The notes under the pieces: generated by a model | What the model was told of the DNA's origin: nothing | Database searches by the model: none | The model's input: only the letters and a program-made list of their open reading frames with translations | Assembly (NCBI GenBank): GCA_030838815.1 | Contig: JAUZEX010000793.1 | Location: 1-15,673 of the forward strand | DNA length: 15,673 nt | Reading direction: 5' to 3' | Source: Actinomycetota bacterium | GTDB taxonomy: Bacteria > Actinomycetota > Acidimicrobiia > IMCC26256 > BP-133 | Part shown: positions 6,857 through 14,661 of the stretch, piece by piece | Position numbering within the stretch: position 1 is the first letter of the stretch | How the letters are laid out: each line of letters begins with the position of its first letter | Program-made: the position numbers and the translations under genes

Positions 6857-8224
6857 TCAGAAGAGGCTGAGGTAGTTGTCGATCTCCCAGTCGGTGACCT
6901 GCTCGTGGAAGGCGGCCCACTCCTGCTGCTTCACCCGGGCGAAGTAGTCGATGTAGTCCTCGCCGACGACCGGGCCGAGCGCGGCGCGCAGGACGTCGTC
7001 GCAGACGAGGTTGCGGGTGGCGTCGAGCAGGTTGCCGGGCAGGGTCCCGATGCCCCGGCGGGCGATCTCCTCCTCGCCGACCTCGTACAGGTTCTCGACG
7101 TTCGGCTCGCCGGGGTCGATCTTGTTGTCGATCCCGTCCAGCCCGGAGGCCAGGATCACGGTGGCGGCCAGGTAGGGGTTGCAGCTCCCGTCGACGGTGC
7201 GGTCCTCGAAGCGGTCATCGGCCGGGGTGCGGATCATCTGGGTCCGGTTGTTGCCGCCGTAGGTGACGTAGACCGGCGACCACGTCGCCCCCGATGCCGG
7301 CGCCGCCACCTTGAGCCGCTTGTAGGAGTTGACGGTGGGGGCGGTCACGGCGATGTAGGCGTTGGCGTGCTCGAGGAGCCCGCCGAGGAAGTGGTACGAC
7401 AGCTCGGAGTGGCCGAGGCCGCGGACGTCCTCCTCGTCGGGGAAGAGGTTCACGTCGGTCTCGGCGTCCCACAGACTCACGTGGAAGTGGCACCCGTTCC
7501 CCGTGCGGTCCCTGAACGGCTTCGGCATGAAGGTGGCCAGCATTCCCCGCTGCTGGGCCATGGTGTGGACCATGTAGCGGAAGAAGATGACCCGGTCGGC
7601 CGTCGTCAGGGCGTCGGAGTAGGTGAAGTTCGACTCGAACTGGCAGTTGGCGTCTTCGTGGTCGTTGGCGTAGTTGTCCCAACCGAGCTCGGTCTGGTAC
7701 CTCGACAGCGTCGTGATGAAGTCGTACTGCCGGGTGAGCCCCTTCATGTCGTAACAAGGACGGGCGAGCGTGTCGAGCGGGTCGGCGATGGCGATCTTCC
7801 CGTCCTCGCCCCGGCGGAGCAGGAAGAACTCCGCCTCCATCCCGGTCTTGGCCACGTAGCCGAGCGCCTTCGCCCGCGCCAGCTGGTTGCGCAGGATCGT
7901 GCGGGGGCAGTACGGCCACGGCTCGCCTTCGACGTAGATGTCGCAGGCGAAGCGGGCCAGGCCCGGCTCCCAGGGGATGGGCGTGAAGCTGGTCGGGTCG
8001 GGGATGGCGGCCATGTCGGGGCTGTGGGGCCCCTGGCCGATCTCGCCCGCGGCGAACCCGGCGAACCCTGCGCCCTCCTCGAACAGGGCGTCGAGGTGGC
8101 GGGCGGGGATGAGCTTGCCCGACGGCTTGCCCCACATGTCGACGAACTGCGCCAGCAGGAACTCGATGCCGCGGTCCTTGATCTCCTTGCGCACGTCGTC
8201 GAGGGTCTGGGGCCGGTCAACCAT
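6857..8224 (-). CDS. gmaS: Gamma-glutamylmethylamide synthetase (GlnT/GmaS type glutamine synthetase homologue)
   Basis: The protein has 455 residues and the full glutamine synthetase fold. It would use ATP to join methylamine to glutamate, the first step of the N-methylglutamate pathway, in the cytosol. Visible active-site parts are the metal ligands Glu130/Glu132 (GMEAEFF), Glu190 and Glu197 (HEDANCQFE), His246 (GNGCHFH), Arg303 (NSYKRL), Arg327/Arg332 (NNRTQMIR) and the RFEDR...NPYLA block at 338-353. The flap that carries Glu327 in classical GSI is replaced by APASGATWSP, and the FDGSS segment with Asp50 by FAAGE. Both are ammonium-site residues, which favours an amine other than ammonia. 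The ATG at 8224 lies inside the 3' end of the regulator gene (8-bp overlap). A plain glutamine synthetase is the alternative, but the mgs/mgd genes nearby argue for GmaS. Confidence 0.82.
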   Translation of the reverse strand: MVDRPQTLDDVRKEIKDRGIEFLLAQFVDMWGKPSGKLIPARHLDALFEEGAGFAGFAAGEIGQGPHSPDMAAIPDPTSFTPIPWEPGLARFACDIYVEGEPWPYCPRTILRNQLARAKALGYVAKTGMEAEFFLLRRGEDGKIAIADPLDTLARPCYDMKGLTRQYDFITTLSRYQTELGWDNYANDHEDANCQFESNFTYSDALTTADRVIFFRYMVHTMAQQRGMLATFMPKPFRDRTGNGCHFHVSLWDAETDVNLFPDEEDVRGLGHSELSYHFLGGLLEHANAYIAVTAPTVNSYKRLKVAAPASGATWSPVYVTYGGNNRTQMIRTPADDRFEDRTVDGSCNPYLAATVILASGLDGIDNKIDPGEPNVENLYEVGEEEIARRGIGTLPGNLLDATRNLVCDDVLRAALGPVVGEDYIDYFARVKQQEWAAFHEQVTDWEIDNYLSLF

Positions 8225-10025
8225 GATGGTCCTCTCGGGCTGTCCTGCGGGCGAGCCGCAGCTTGACGATCTTGATGGCGATGCCGAGCGAGAGCCAGTC
8301 CTCCTGCTCGAAGTCGAAGTCGCACAGCCGCTCGATGCGGCCGAGCCGCTGCCGCAGGGTGTTGGGATGGGTGTGCAGCAGCCGGGCGGTCCCGACGATG
8401 TTGCCCCGGCCATCGAGGTAGACCTCGAGCGTGCGCAGCAGCTCGCTGCCCCGGCGGGCGTCGTAGTCGACGAGCTTCTGGAGCCGTTCCTGCTGGCGGT
8501 CGCCGACGGTGTCGACGGAGCTGAGGACGTAGCGGTAGGGGCCGAGGTCCTCGTAGGTCCACACCCCCGGCGTCCCCTTGATGAGCCCGCCGACGTCAGC
8601 CGCCGACGCCGCCTCCTCGAAGGCGCGGGGGAACGACTCCGCCTCCCGGCACAGGTTGGACAGGCCGATCGTGAGGTGGCCGCCGTAGTCGGCCACGACC
8701 CGGCCGTAGACGTCGCGCACGATGTCGGCCACCCGGGAGTCGGCTCCCGACGGCGGCGCCGTCAGCAGCGCCCGACATGACGCCGCCCGGCAGTCGAACA
8801 CCACGCCGGGGAGGAGCCGGGCCAGCCGGGACTCCAGCCGGGTGACGAGATCCTCCCAGGGGAGCGGGGCCTGCTCGGCGGCGGGACGGTTCTTCCCGGC
8901 AGGGAGCGGGCCGTCCCACGGCGTGGCATGGAGCACCACGTGGGGCAGCGCAAGGTCGCACCCCAGCCGGCTCGCCTGGGCGGCCAGCGTTTCCGTGCCG
9001 GCCTGGTCCCGGGACAGGGCCTCGAAGAAATCCTTGACGAGGTTCTCCTCCCGCAACCGGTCGACCAGCTCGTGGTGGCGGAGAGCGATCCCGGTCGACG
9101 ACGCCAGCGCCGACAGCACGTTGACGGCGCCGGACGGGCCGCCCGGCCACAGGACGGCCAGCAGCCCGTTGCGGTCGCTACCCACGGTGAGGGGGAGGAA
9201 CAGCGGTGTGCCGGCCCGCTCGGGGCCCCACAGGAAATCGGCCAGGGCGGCCGCCTCCTCGACGCTGGACCGGCGGGAGTCGACCTTGAGCTGGGCGGCG
9301 GAGAGGCGGCGGGTGTCGAGGTGGATCTCGGCCCTGGCCGCCCCGAGTGCTTCGCACCCCGCCGTCACCGTGGCCAGCAGCGTGGCCACGCTGTCGGCTT
9401 GGGCGATGTCCTGCGAGAGGCGCGACAGCTCGGTCAGCAGCGCCACCTGCCGGGTGGCGTTGTGGTAGAGCCGGGCGTTCTCGACCGCGCCGGCCACCAG
9501 CGACGCGGTGTGCTCGAGGAGCTCGAGGTCGGGCCGGTCGAACTCCCGGGGCGCCTCGGTGTGGAGGTTGATGACGCCGATGACGTCGCCGGCCCGGGCG
9601 AAGATGGGGACCGACACCACCGACTGAAACTGCTCCTCCTCCAGCTCCGGGACGTAGAACGTGCGGGGGTCGTCGAGGGCGTTGTCCCGCAGGAAGACCG
9701 AGCGCCGGGTGCGGGCCACCCAGCCGGCGATGCCCTTGTCGATCGGGAAGCTGATGTTCCCCTCGAGGTGGCGGTAGACGCTGGAGGCGGCCCGGAGCAC
9801 GAGCTGGGCGTCCTCGGTGAAGTAGATGAAGCAGGCGTGGCTACCCGTCGCCTCGGTCAGCAGGGCCACGATGCCCCGCAGCACCGTCTCCAGGTCGGGG
9901 CCCGATCCGATCGTCTGGATGATCTTGTAGAGGTAGGCGGTGTCCTCGGGCCGCCGCCGGGCGGCCGCCCCGCCCCTGCTCGCCGGCCGCCTGGCTGGTG
10001 TCGTGCTCGCCGTGATGGTGTTCAC
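8217..10025 (-). CDS. GAF-domain PucR/CdaR-type transcriptional regulator
   Basis: From the GTG at 10025 the protein has 602 residues. After a basic low-complexity start come a clear GAF sensor domain (about residues 30-185, with SVVSVPIFARAGDVIGVINLH), a second, more divergent GAF-like segment (about 205-345), a CdaR GGDEF-like middle part (about 350-500) and a C-terminal PucR helix-turn-helix (about 540-568, NIVGTARLLHTHPNTLRQRL). Such regulators are usually activators that respond to a small molecule or metabolic state. It overlaps gmaS by 8 bp (ATGGTTGA joint) and faces the mgs operon, so it probably controls both arms. The start is uncertain: GTGs at 10064 and 10169 are also in frame, but only 10025 has purine-rich GAAGGGG/GGAGGG upstream, and it leaves a normal promoter gap. 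Confidence 0.85.
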   Translation of the reverse strand: MNTITASTTPARRPASRGGAAARRRPEDTAYLYKIIQTIGSGPDLETVLRGIVALLTEATGSHACFIYFTEDAQLVLRAASSVYRHLEGNISFPIDKGIAGWVARTRRSVFLRDNALDDPRTFYVPELEEEQFQSVVSVPIFARAGDVIGVINLHTEAPREFDRPDLELLEHTASLVAGAVENARLYHNATRQVALLTELSRLSQDIAQADSVATLLATVTAGCEALGAARAEIHLDTRRLSAAQLKVDSRRSSVEEAAALADFLWGPERAGTPLFLPLTVGSDRNGLLAVLWPGGPSGAVNVLSALASSTGIALRHHELVDRLREENLVKDFFEALSRDQAGTETLAAQASRLGCDLALPHVVLHATPWDGPLPAGKNRPAAEQAPLPWEDLVTRLESRLARLLPGVVFDCRAASCRALLTAPPSGADSRVADIVRDVYGRVVADYGGHLTIGLSNLCREAESFPRAFEEAASAADVGGLIKGTPGVWTYEDLGPYRYVLSSVDTVGDRQQERLQKLVDYDARRGSELLRTLEVYLDGRGNIVGTARLLHTHPNTLRQRLGRIERLCDFDFEQEDWLSLGIAIKIVKLRLARRTAREDHHG

Positions 10026-10280
10026 CCCTCCGCCGGCCCCTTCGACGACCTCTGTCGAGATCACCCTACGGTTGGGCTTCGCCGCCGCCCAGATGCCGGT
10101 GCCACACAACCCTCGCGCCGGTGTGTCCACTTCGCACACTCGTCCGTCAGACGGGCGAAAGATGTCCACTCACGACATAGAGGCGCGGCCAAGAGTGAGG
10201 TGGGGTCCATCTCCCCCGCTCGGAGAATGAAGGCCGTCCAGATCAGGTCGGGCCGGTGACGGCCCCGGGGGGAGGGAATG
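10026..10280. promoter_or_regulatory. Shared divergent control region between the PucR regulator and mgsA
   Basis: This 255-bp gap separates the regulator-gmaS arm from the mgs-mgd arm and must hold promoters for both. It contains a perfect 11-bp inverted repeat CCGTC-A-GACGG (10144-10154), flanked by two direct copies of TGTCCACT (10124-10131 and 10163-10170). It also has an inverted pair GTGTG (10121-10125)/CACAC (10135-10139), and a leader-like set of stems nearer to mgsA. These are candidate operator sites for the PucR protein. No strong -10/-35 pair was found on either strand. Confidence 0.5.
10211..10276 (+). promoter_or_regulatory. Possible 5'-leader fold masking the mgsA ribosome binding site
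   Basis: GGCCGTC (10232-10238) pairs perfectly with GACGGCC (10258-10264), leaving a 19-nt loop. Outside it, CTCCCCC (10211-10217) is the exact complement of GGGGGAG (10268-10274), which overlaps the Shine-Dalgarno GGAGGG (10271-10276). The two stems nest. CCCC at 10213-10216 can instead pair with GGGG at 10202-10205, which would free the site. This is seen by eye only and G/C richness makes chance pairing likely. Confidence 0.25.
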
Positions 10281-11192
10281 GTGTGCGGCATCGTCGGGAT
10301 CTTCCACAAGGGGCAGGGCGGGACGCGCACCGGTCCCGTGGGTGACGTCCTCGTCACGATGTGTCAGGACCTCCACCGGCGGGGGCCCGACTCGACCGGG
10401 TTCGCCGTCTACGGCGTGCCCGACGATGCCTCATTGGTGGTGCGGGTCGACATCGACCGGCCCGACGCCGCCCACGCCGCCGAGCTCGTGGCCATCGCCG
10501 CCGAGCAGCTGGTGGTGGTGAAGGACTGGCACGGGGCCGGCCGGAGCGTCCGCCTCCACGTCGCCTCCGACGGCGACGGCAAGCTGGCCGACTGGATCGA
10601 GGAGCGGGTCCCCGGCGCCCGGGTGTTCTCGGTCGGCCACGCCATGGAGATCGTGAAAGACGTGGGATCGGCACTCGAGGTCGATGCGGTCCATGGCGTC
10701 CGGGGCATGACCGGCACCCACGGCATCGGCCACACCCGCATGGCCACCGAGAGCCGGGTCGACATCGCCCACTCCCACCCGTTCTGGGCCCGGCCCTTCC
10801 CCGACATCGCCGTCGTCCACAACGGGACGATCACCAACTACCACCAGCTCCGCCGCCGGCTCGAGATGCGGGGGCACCGCTTCTCGACCCGGAACGACTC
10901 CGAGGTCATCGCCGTCTACGTCGCCGACCGGCTGCAGCGGGGCGACCCGCTGGAGGAGGCGCTGCGGGCGTCGGTCAGCGATCTCGACGGCACCTTCGCC
11001 TATCTCATCTCCACCGACCGCGGCGTGGGCCTGGCCCGGGACCAGTTCGCCACGAAACCGTTGTTGTACGCCGAGAACGACGACATGGTGGTGTTGTCCT
11101 CCGAGGAGGTCGCCCTCCGCCGGGTCTTCCCCGACCCCGCCCTCGTGCCCCGGGAGCTGGCGGCCAAGGAGGTGCGCTGGTGGCTCAACTGA
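10281..11192 (+). CDS. mgsA: N-methylglutamate synthase subunit A, class II glutamine amidotransferase (GlxB-like)
   Basis: The product is a 303-residue Ntn-type glutaminase domain that would free the amine from gamma-glutamylmethylamide and pass it to the synthase partners. I chose the GTG at 10281, not the ATG at 10278. Only this gives Met-Cys-Gly, so Met removal exposes the N-terminal Cys nucleophile (CGIVGIF), and GGAGGG (10271-10276) then has a workable 4-nt spacing instead of 1. Other family motifs are RRGPDSTG (33-40), GIGHTRMATES and HNGTITNYHQLR, which shape the glutamine pocket and oxyanion hole. Unlike GltB or PurF, nothing is fused to it. It overlaps mgsB by 13 bp, as expected for a split glutamate-synthase-like complex. 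GlxB of the rhizobial glx cluster is the alternative name. Confidence 0.85.
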   Translation: MCGIVGIFHKGQGGTRTGPVGDVLVTMCQDLHRRGPDSTGFAVYGVPDDASLVVRVDIDRPDAAHAAELVAIAAEQLVVVKDWHGAGRSVRLHVASDGDGKLADWIEERVPGARVFSVGHAMEIVKDVGSALEVDAVHGVRGMTGTHGIGHTRMATESRVDIAHSHPFWARPFPDIAVVHNGTITNYHQLRRRLEMRGHRFSTRNDSEVIAVYVADRLQRGDPLEEALRASVSDLDGTFAYLISTDRGVGLARDQFATKPLLYAENDDMVVLSSEEVALRRVFPDPALVPRELAAKEVRWWLN

Positions 11193-11911
11193 CCGTCGGT
11201 TCCGATCTCGGGTTCTCGCCGGTGGTCGACTGCTCGGAGCTCACCACCCGGGAGATCAACCTCGCCCTGCGGGAGCTCATCGAGGAGGCCGGGGCGACCG
11301 AGGTCGTCGTCCGCAACCCGGCCGCCCGTCACAACCTCGGCGTGGCCTTCAAGGCCGAGGCCCAACTGTGCTTCGAAGGCCCGGTGGGCTGGTACGCCGC
11401 CGGGATGAACTGCGGTCTGTCGGTCACCGTGCGGGGCAACTGCGGGTGGAGCGTGGCCGAGTGCATGATGAGCGGCCGGGTGGCGGTCTACGGTCACGCC
11501 GGGTCGAGCACGGCGGCGTCGATCCGGGGCGGCACGGTCTACGTCGACGGCGACGCCGGCGCCCGGGCCGGCATCGCCATGAAGGGCGGCCTGCTCGTCG
11601 TACGGGGCAGCGTCGGCTACATGACCGGCTTCATGATGCAGCGGGGCACGATCATCGTCGGCGGCGACGCCGCCGACGGCCTCGGCGACTCGATGTACGA
11701 AGGGACCATCTACATCGCGGGCGAGATCGAGAGCCTGGGGGCCGACGCCGTCGAGAAGGACCTCACCGACGACGATGTCGCCGCGCTCTGTGTTGCGTTG
11801 GCGCCCTGGGACACCGGCCTGGAGCCGAAGCGGTTCCGCAAGATCGAGTCGGGCCGGAAGCTGTGGAACTTCTCCACCCACGAACCGGAGATGTGGAAGG
11901 TCGCCCTGTGA
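11180..11911 (+). CDS. mgsB: N-methylglutamate synthase subunit B, GXGXG domain (GlxC-like)
   Basis: The product has 243 residues and matches the C-terminal GXGXG domain of glutamate synthase as a stand-alone chain. The middle (about 95-200) is a run of Gly-rich turns (GRVAVYGHAG, GGTVYVDGDAG, GGLLVVRGSVG, RGTIIVGGDAADGLGDSMYEGTIYIAG), the signature of a right-handed parallel beta-helix that packs the glutaminase and FMN domains together. The GTG at 11180 is fixed by a textbook AAGGAGG at 11166-11172 with 7-nt spacing, placing the start inside mgsA. Its stop overlaps the GTG of mgsC (GTGA). It has no catalytic site of its own in this family; it is structural in the synthase. Confidence 0.85.
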   Translation: MAQLTVGSDLGFSPVVDCSELTTREINLALRELIEEAGATEVVVRNPAARHNLGVAFKAEAQLCFEGPVGWYAAGMNCGLSVTVRGNCGWSVAECMMSGRVAVYGHAGSSTAASIRGGTVYVDGDAGARAGIAMKGGLLVVRGSVGYMTGFMMQRGTIIVGGDAADGLGDSMYEGTIYIAGEIESLGADAVEKDLTDDDVAALCVALAPWDTGLEPKRFRKIESGRKLWNFSTHEPEMWKVAL

Positions 11912-13305
11912 GCACGAACGGAAACGGCGACGGCCGCGCCGCGGCGGCGGCGCGGCCCCGCCCGTCCCACATCTGGAGCCAGCAGGCCGTCGAGGACATC
12001 TGGGCCAAGGCCACCCTCGGCCGCTACCGCATCCAGGGCGGCGCCACCCGCCGCCGGGTGCCGAACTTCGACGACCTCACCTTCGTGCCCTGCACCTTGT
12101 CCCGGCTGCCGCTGGAGGGCTACCGGGAACGGTGCGAGACCCGCACCGTGCTCGGCACCCGGCACGCCTCGAAGCCGATCGTGCTGGAGCGGCCGATCAC
12201 CATCGCCGGCATGTCGTACGGGGCGCTGTCGAAGACGGCCAAGACGGCGCTGGGGACGGCCGCCACCCGCCTCGGCATCTCGACGACCACGGGCGACGGC
12301 GGAATGCTTCCCGAGGAGCGGGCCGCCTCGCACCTGCTGGTGTACCAGGTGCTGCCCAGCCGCTACGGCTTCGACCCCGACGACCTGAAAGCGGCCGACG
12401 CCATCGAGGTCGTCGTCGGTCAGGGCGCCAAGCCCGGGACCGGCGGCCTGTTGCTGGGCAACAAGGTGTCGCCCGTCATCGCCGAGCAGCGCACGCTGCC
12501 CCAGGGCGTCGACCAGCGCAGCCCGGTGCGCCACCCGGACTTCGTCGGGCCCGACGACCTCCAGATCAAGATCGAGGAGCTGCGGGAGGCGACGAACTGG
12601 GAGAAGCCCATCTACGTGAAGATGGGCGCCAGCCGGGTGGCCGACGACGTGAAGCTGGCCGTGAAGGCCGGTGCCGACGTCATCGTGCTCGACGGGCTGG
12701 AGGGCGCCACCGGCGCCTCCCCCGACATCCTCCTCGACCACACCGCCATCCCCACGCTGTGCGCCCTGGTGGAAGCGGTGCAGGCCCTGAAGGACCTCCG
12801 GATGCTGGGCGAGGTGCAGCTCATCATCTCGGGCGGGATCAAGAACGGCGCCGATGCGGCCAAAGCCCTGGCGCTGGGGGCCGACGCCGTGTCGATCGGC
12901 ACCGCCGCGCTGCTGGCGATGTACGCCGGGGCCGACGCCTATCTCGGCGAGTACCACCAGCTGGGGGTCGAACCGGGCGACGGGACGATCTGGCACACCG
13001 GCCACGACCCTGCCGGCATCGCCACCCAGGACCCGGAGCTCGAGGCCCGCCTCGACCTGGACAGCGCCGCCGACCACGTCTTCAACTTCGTGTCGGCCAT
13101 GACCATGGAGCTGCAGATGCTGGCCCGGGCCTGCGGCAAGGCCGAGGTCCACGACCTCGAACCCGAGGACATGCGGGCGCTCACGCTGGAGGCATCGATG
13201 ATCACCGGCATCCCGCTGGCGGGGATGGACACCGCGTTGACCCCCGACGCCATCGCCGAGCGGGTGGTCGCCCTTCTCGGCAAGGACTTCCTGTCGCGGC
13301 GATGA
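11908..13305 (+). CDS. mgsC: N-methylglutamate synthase subunit C, FMN-binding glutamate-synthase domain (GlxD-like)
   Basis: The product has 465 residues: an Ala/Pro-rich start, then the FMN-binding TIM-barrel domain of glutamate synthase. Visible motifs are GMSYGALSKTAKTALGTAA, TGDGGMLPEE, VGQGAKPGTGGLL, DGLEGATGASP and SGGIKNGADAAKALALGADAVSIGTAAL. It would reduce the imine formed from 2-oxoglutarate and methylamine to N-methylglutamate. At 362-368 the sequence reads WHTGHDP, where GltB proteins read CHTNTCP, so the 3Fe-4S cluster cysteines are absent. The GTG at 11908 overlaps the mgsB stop by 4 bp (GTGA), and the mgsC stop overlaps the mgdA ATG (ATGA). Electron donor (probably NAD(P)H or ferredoxin) is not evident from the sequence. 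Confidence 0.87.
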   Translation: MSTNGNGDGRAAAAARPRPSHIWSQQAVEDIWAKATLGRYRIQGGATRRRVPNFDDLTFVPCTLSRLPLEGYRERCETRTVLGTRHASKPIVLERPITIAGMSYGALSKTAKTALGTAATRLGISTTTGDGGMLPEERAASHLLVYQVLPSRYGFDPDDLKAADAIEVVVGQGAKPGTGGLLLGNKVSPVIAEQRTLPQGVDQRSPVRHPDFVGPDDLQIKIEELREATNWEKPIYVKMGASRVADDVKLAVKAGADVIVLDGLEGATGASPDILLDHTAIPTLCALVEAVQALKDLRMLGEVQLIISGGIKNGADAAKALALGADAVSIGTAALLAMYAGADAYLGEYHQLGVEPGDGTIWHTGHDPAGIATQDPELEARLDLDSAADHVFNFVSAMTMELQMLARACGKAEVHDLEPEDMRALTLEASMITGIPLAGMDTALTPDAIAERVVALLGKDFLSRR

Positions 13306-14579
13306 ACGCCCGGTTCCCGGAACGGTTCTCGGCCTGGGGGCTGGTGCGCCACGGCGCCCGCGGGCATGACTGGCCGAAGGTGTGGGGTTCGCCGGAGCTG
13401 CGCCGGTCGTACGACGTCGTGATCATCGGCGCCGGCGTGCACGGCCTGGCCACCGCCTACTACCTGGCCTCCCGGTACGGCATCACCAACGTGGCCGTGG
13501 TCGACCGGGGCTACGTCGGCGGCGGCGGCTCGGGCCGCAACACGGCCATCCTCCGTTCCAACTACCTGACGCCGGAAGGCGTCGCCTTCTACGACCGGTC
13601 GTTGCAGCTCTACCGCAACCTGTCGTCGGAGTTGAACTTCAACGTCATGTTCTCCCGCCGGGGACATCTGACGTTGGCCCACAACGACTCGTCGCTGCGG
13701 ACGATGCGGTGGCGGGCCGAGGTCAACAAGGTGGCGGGCATCGACTCCGAGGTCATCGGCCCCGACGAGATCAGGCAGCTCGTGCCGATGATGGACACCA
13801 GCGACCGCACCCGCTATCCGATCCTCGGAGCGCTGTACCACCCGCCGGGCGGGATCATCCGCCACGACGCCGTGGTGTGGGGCTACGCCCGGGCGGCCGA
13901 CTCCTTCGGCGTCCACATCCATCAGAACACCGAGGTCACCGGCATCGACGTCGACGCCTCCCGGGGGACGGCCAGGCGGGTGCAGGGCGTGCAGACAACG
14001 CGGGGTCCGATCTCGGCGCCGGTGGTGGTGAACTGCACCGCCGGCTGGGCATCGCTCATATCGGCCATGGCCGGGGTCGGGCTGCCGATCATCACCCATC
14101 CGTTGCAGGCGGCCGTGACCGAGCCGGTGAAGATGTTCCTCGACCCGGTGGTGGTGTCGGGGACGCTGCACGTCTACGTCAGCCAGACCGACCGGGGCGA
14201 GTTGGTCTTCGGCGCCAGCGTCGACCCGTTCGCCTCCTACTCGATGCGCTCCTCGCTGGAGTTCCTGGAGGAGCTGGCCGGCCACGTCCTGCAGCTGATG
14301 CCCTCACTGTCCACGATGCGGGTCCTGCGACAGTGGGCCGGGCTGTGCGACATGACCCCCGACTACTCCCCGATCATCGGCGTCACCCCTGTCGAGGGCT
14401 TCCTGGTCGACGTCGGCTGGGGCACCTACGGCTTCAAGGCCGGGCCCGCCGCCGGGGAGGCCGTGGCTTCGTTGATCGGGACGGGACGGGTGCCGGACCT
14501 GGTGGCCGGCTTCGACCTCGCCCGCTTCGACGACGGCCGGCTCGTCGGCGAAAAGGGCGCGGCGGCGGTGGGCCATTGA
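13302..14579 (+). CDS. mgdA: N-methylglutamate dehydrogenase subunit A, sarcosine oxidase beta-like (SoxB)
   Basis: This 425-residue FAD-dependent amine oxidase has a Rossmann motif GAGVHG (43-48), preceded by beta-strand YDVVII and followed by the ADP-ribose-binding acid Asp68. Further SoxB features are GGGSGRNTAILRSNY (74-88), PPGGIIRHD (181-189) and a C-terminal DVGWGTYGFKAGPAAGE. His188 in the RHD motif is the counterpart of the His that carries covalent FMN in heterotetrameric sarcosine oxidase. It would oxidise the N-methyl group of N-methylglutamate. The ATG overlaps the mgsC stop in ATGA, so synthesis of synthase and dehydrogenase is coupled. Sarcosine or dimethylglycine oxidation is the alternative reading if the locus is taken without its mgs genes. 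Confidence 0.87.
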   Translation: MNARFPERFSAWGLVRHGARGHDWPKVWGSPELRRSYDVVIIGAGVHGLATAYYLASRYGITNVAVVDRGYVGGGGSGRNTAILRSNYLTPEGVAFYDRSLQLYRNLSSELNFNVMFSRRGHLTLAHNDSSLRTMRWRAEVNKVAGIDSEVIGPDEIRQLVPMMDTSDRTRYPILGALYHPPGGIIRHDAVVWGYARAADSFGVHIHQNTEVTGIDVDASRGTARRVQGVQTTRGPISAPVVVNCTAGWASLISAMAGVGLPIITHPLQAAVTEPVKMFLDPVVVSGTLHVYVSQTDRGELVFGASVDPFASYSMRSSLEFLEELAGHVLQLMPSLSTMRVLRQWAGLCDMTPDYSPIIGVTPVEGFLVDVGWGTYGFKAGPAAGEAVASLIGTGRVPDLVAGFDLARFDDGRLVGEKGAAAVGH

Positions 14580-14661
14580 GATCGGTGCCCTGCGCCCAGG
14601 GGCGGTCGGGCCGCGGCAATGACCCTCGTTCCGGGCCGCACATCGGCGACGAGCACCGGAG
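14580..14661 (+). other. 82-bp gap between mgdA and mgdB
   Basis: This is the only real gap in the plus-strand operon. It holds a small hairpin CCCTG-CGCC-CAGGG (14588-14601) with no T-tract. No ORF with family character is seen. GGAG abuts the mgdB ATG directly, leaving no normal spacing. Confidence 0.4.

Noticed and set aside
6905..8266. 453-codon plus-strand open frame opposite gmaS
   Set aside because: Shadow of the glutamine synthetase homologue, whose active-site motifs are unmistakable on the minus strand.
8225..8413. N-terminal extension of gmaS by 63 residues
   Set aside because: Ser/Gly/Cys-rich out-of-frame reading of the regulator's helix-turn-helix; homologues start near MVDRPQTLDD.
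8928..10259. 443-codon plus-strand open frame opposite the PucR regulator
   Set aside because: No recognisable domain; the minus strand has GAF and PucR helix-turn-helix motifs.
11775..13301. Upstream extension of the mgdA frame across mgsC
   Set aside because: Arg/Pro/Gly-rich out-of-frame translation of mgsC; the true mgdA begins at the ATGA overlap at 13302.
12939..14285. 448-codon minus-strand open frame opposite mgsC and mgdA
   Set aside because: His/Arg/Val-rich shadow with no motif; the plus-strand genes are well supported.
14588..14601. Hairpin after mgdA as a transcription terminator
   Set aside because: Only a 5-bp stem, no T-tract, and the operon continues with mgdB and mgdC.
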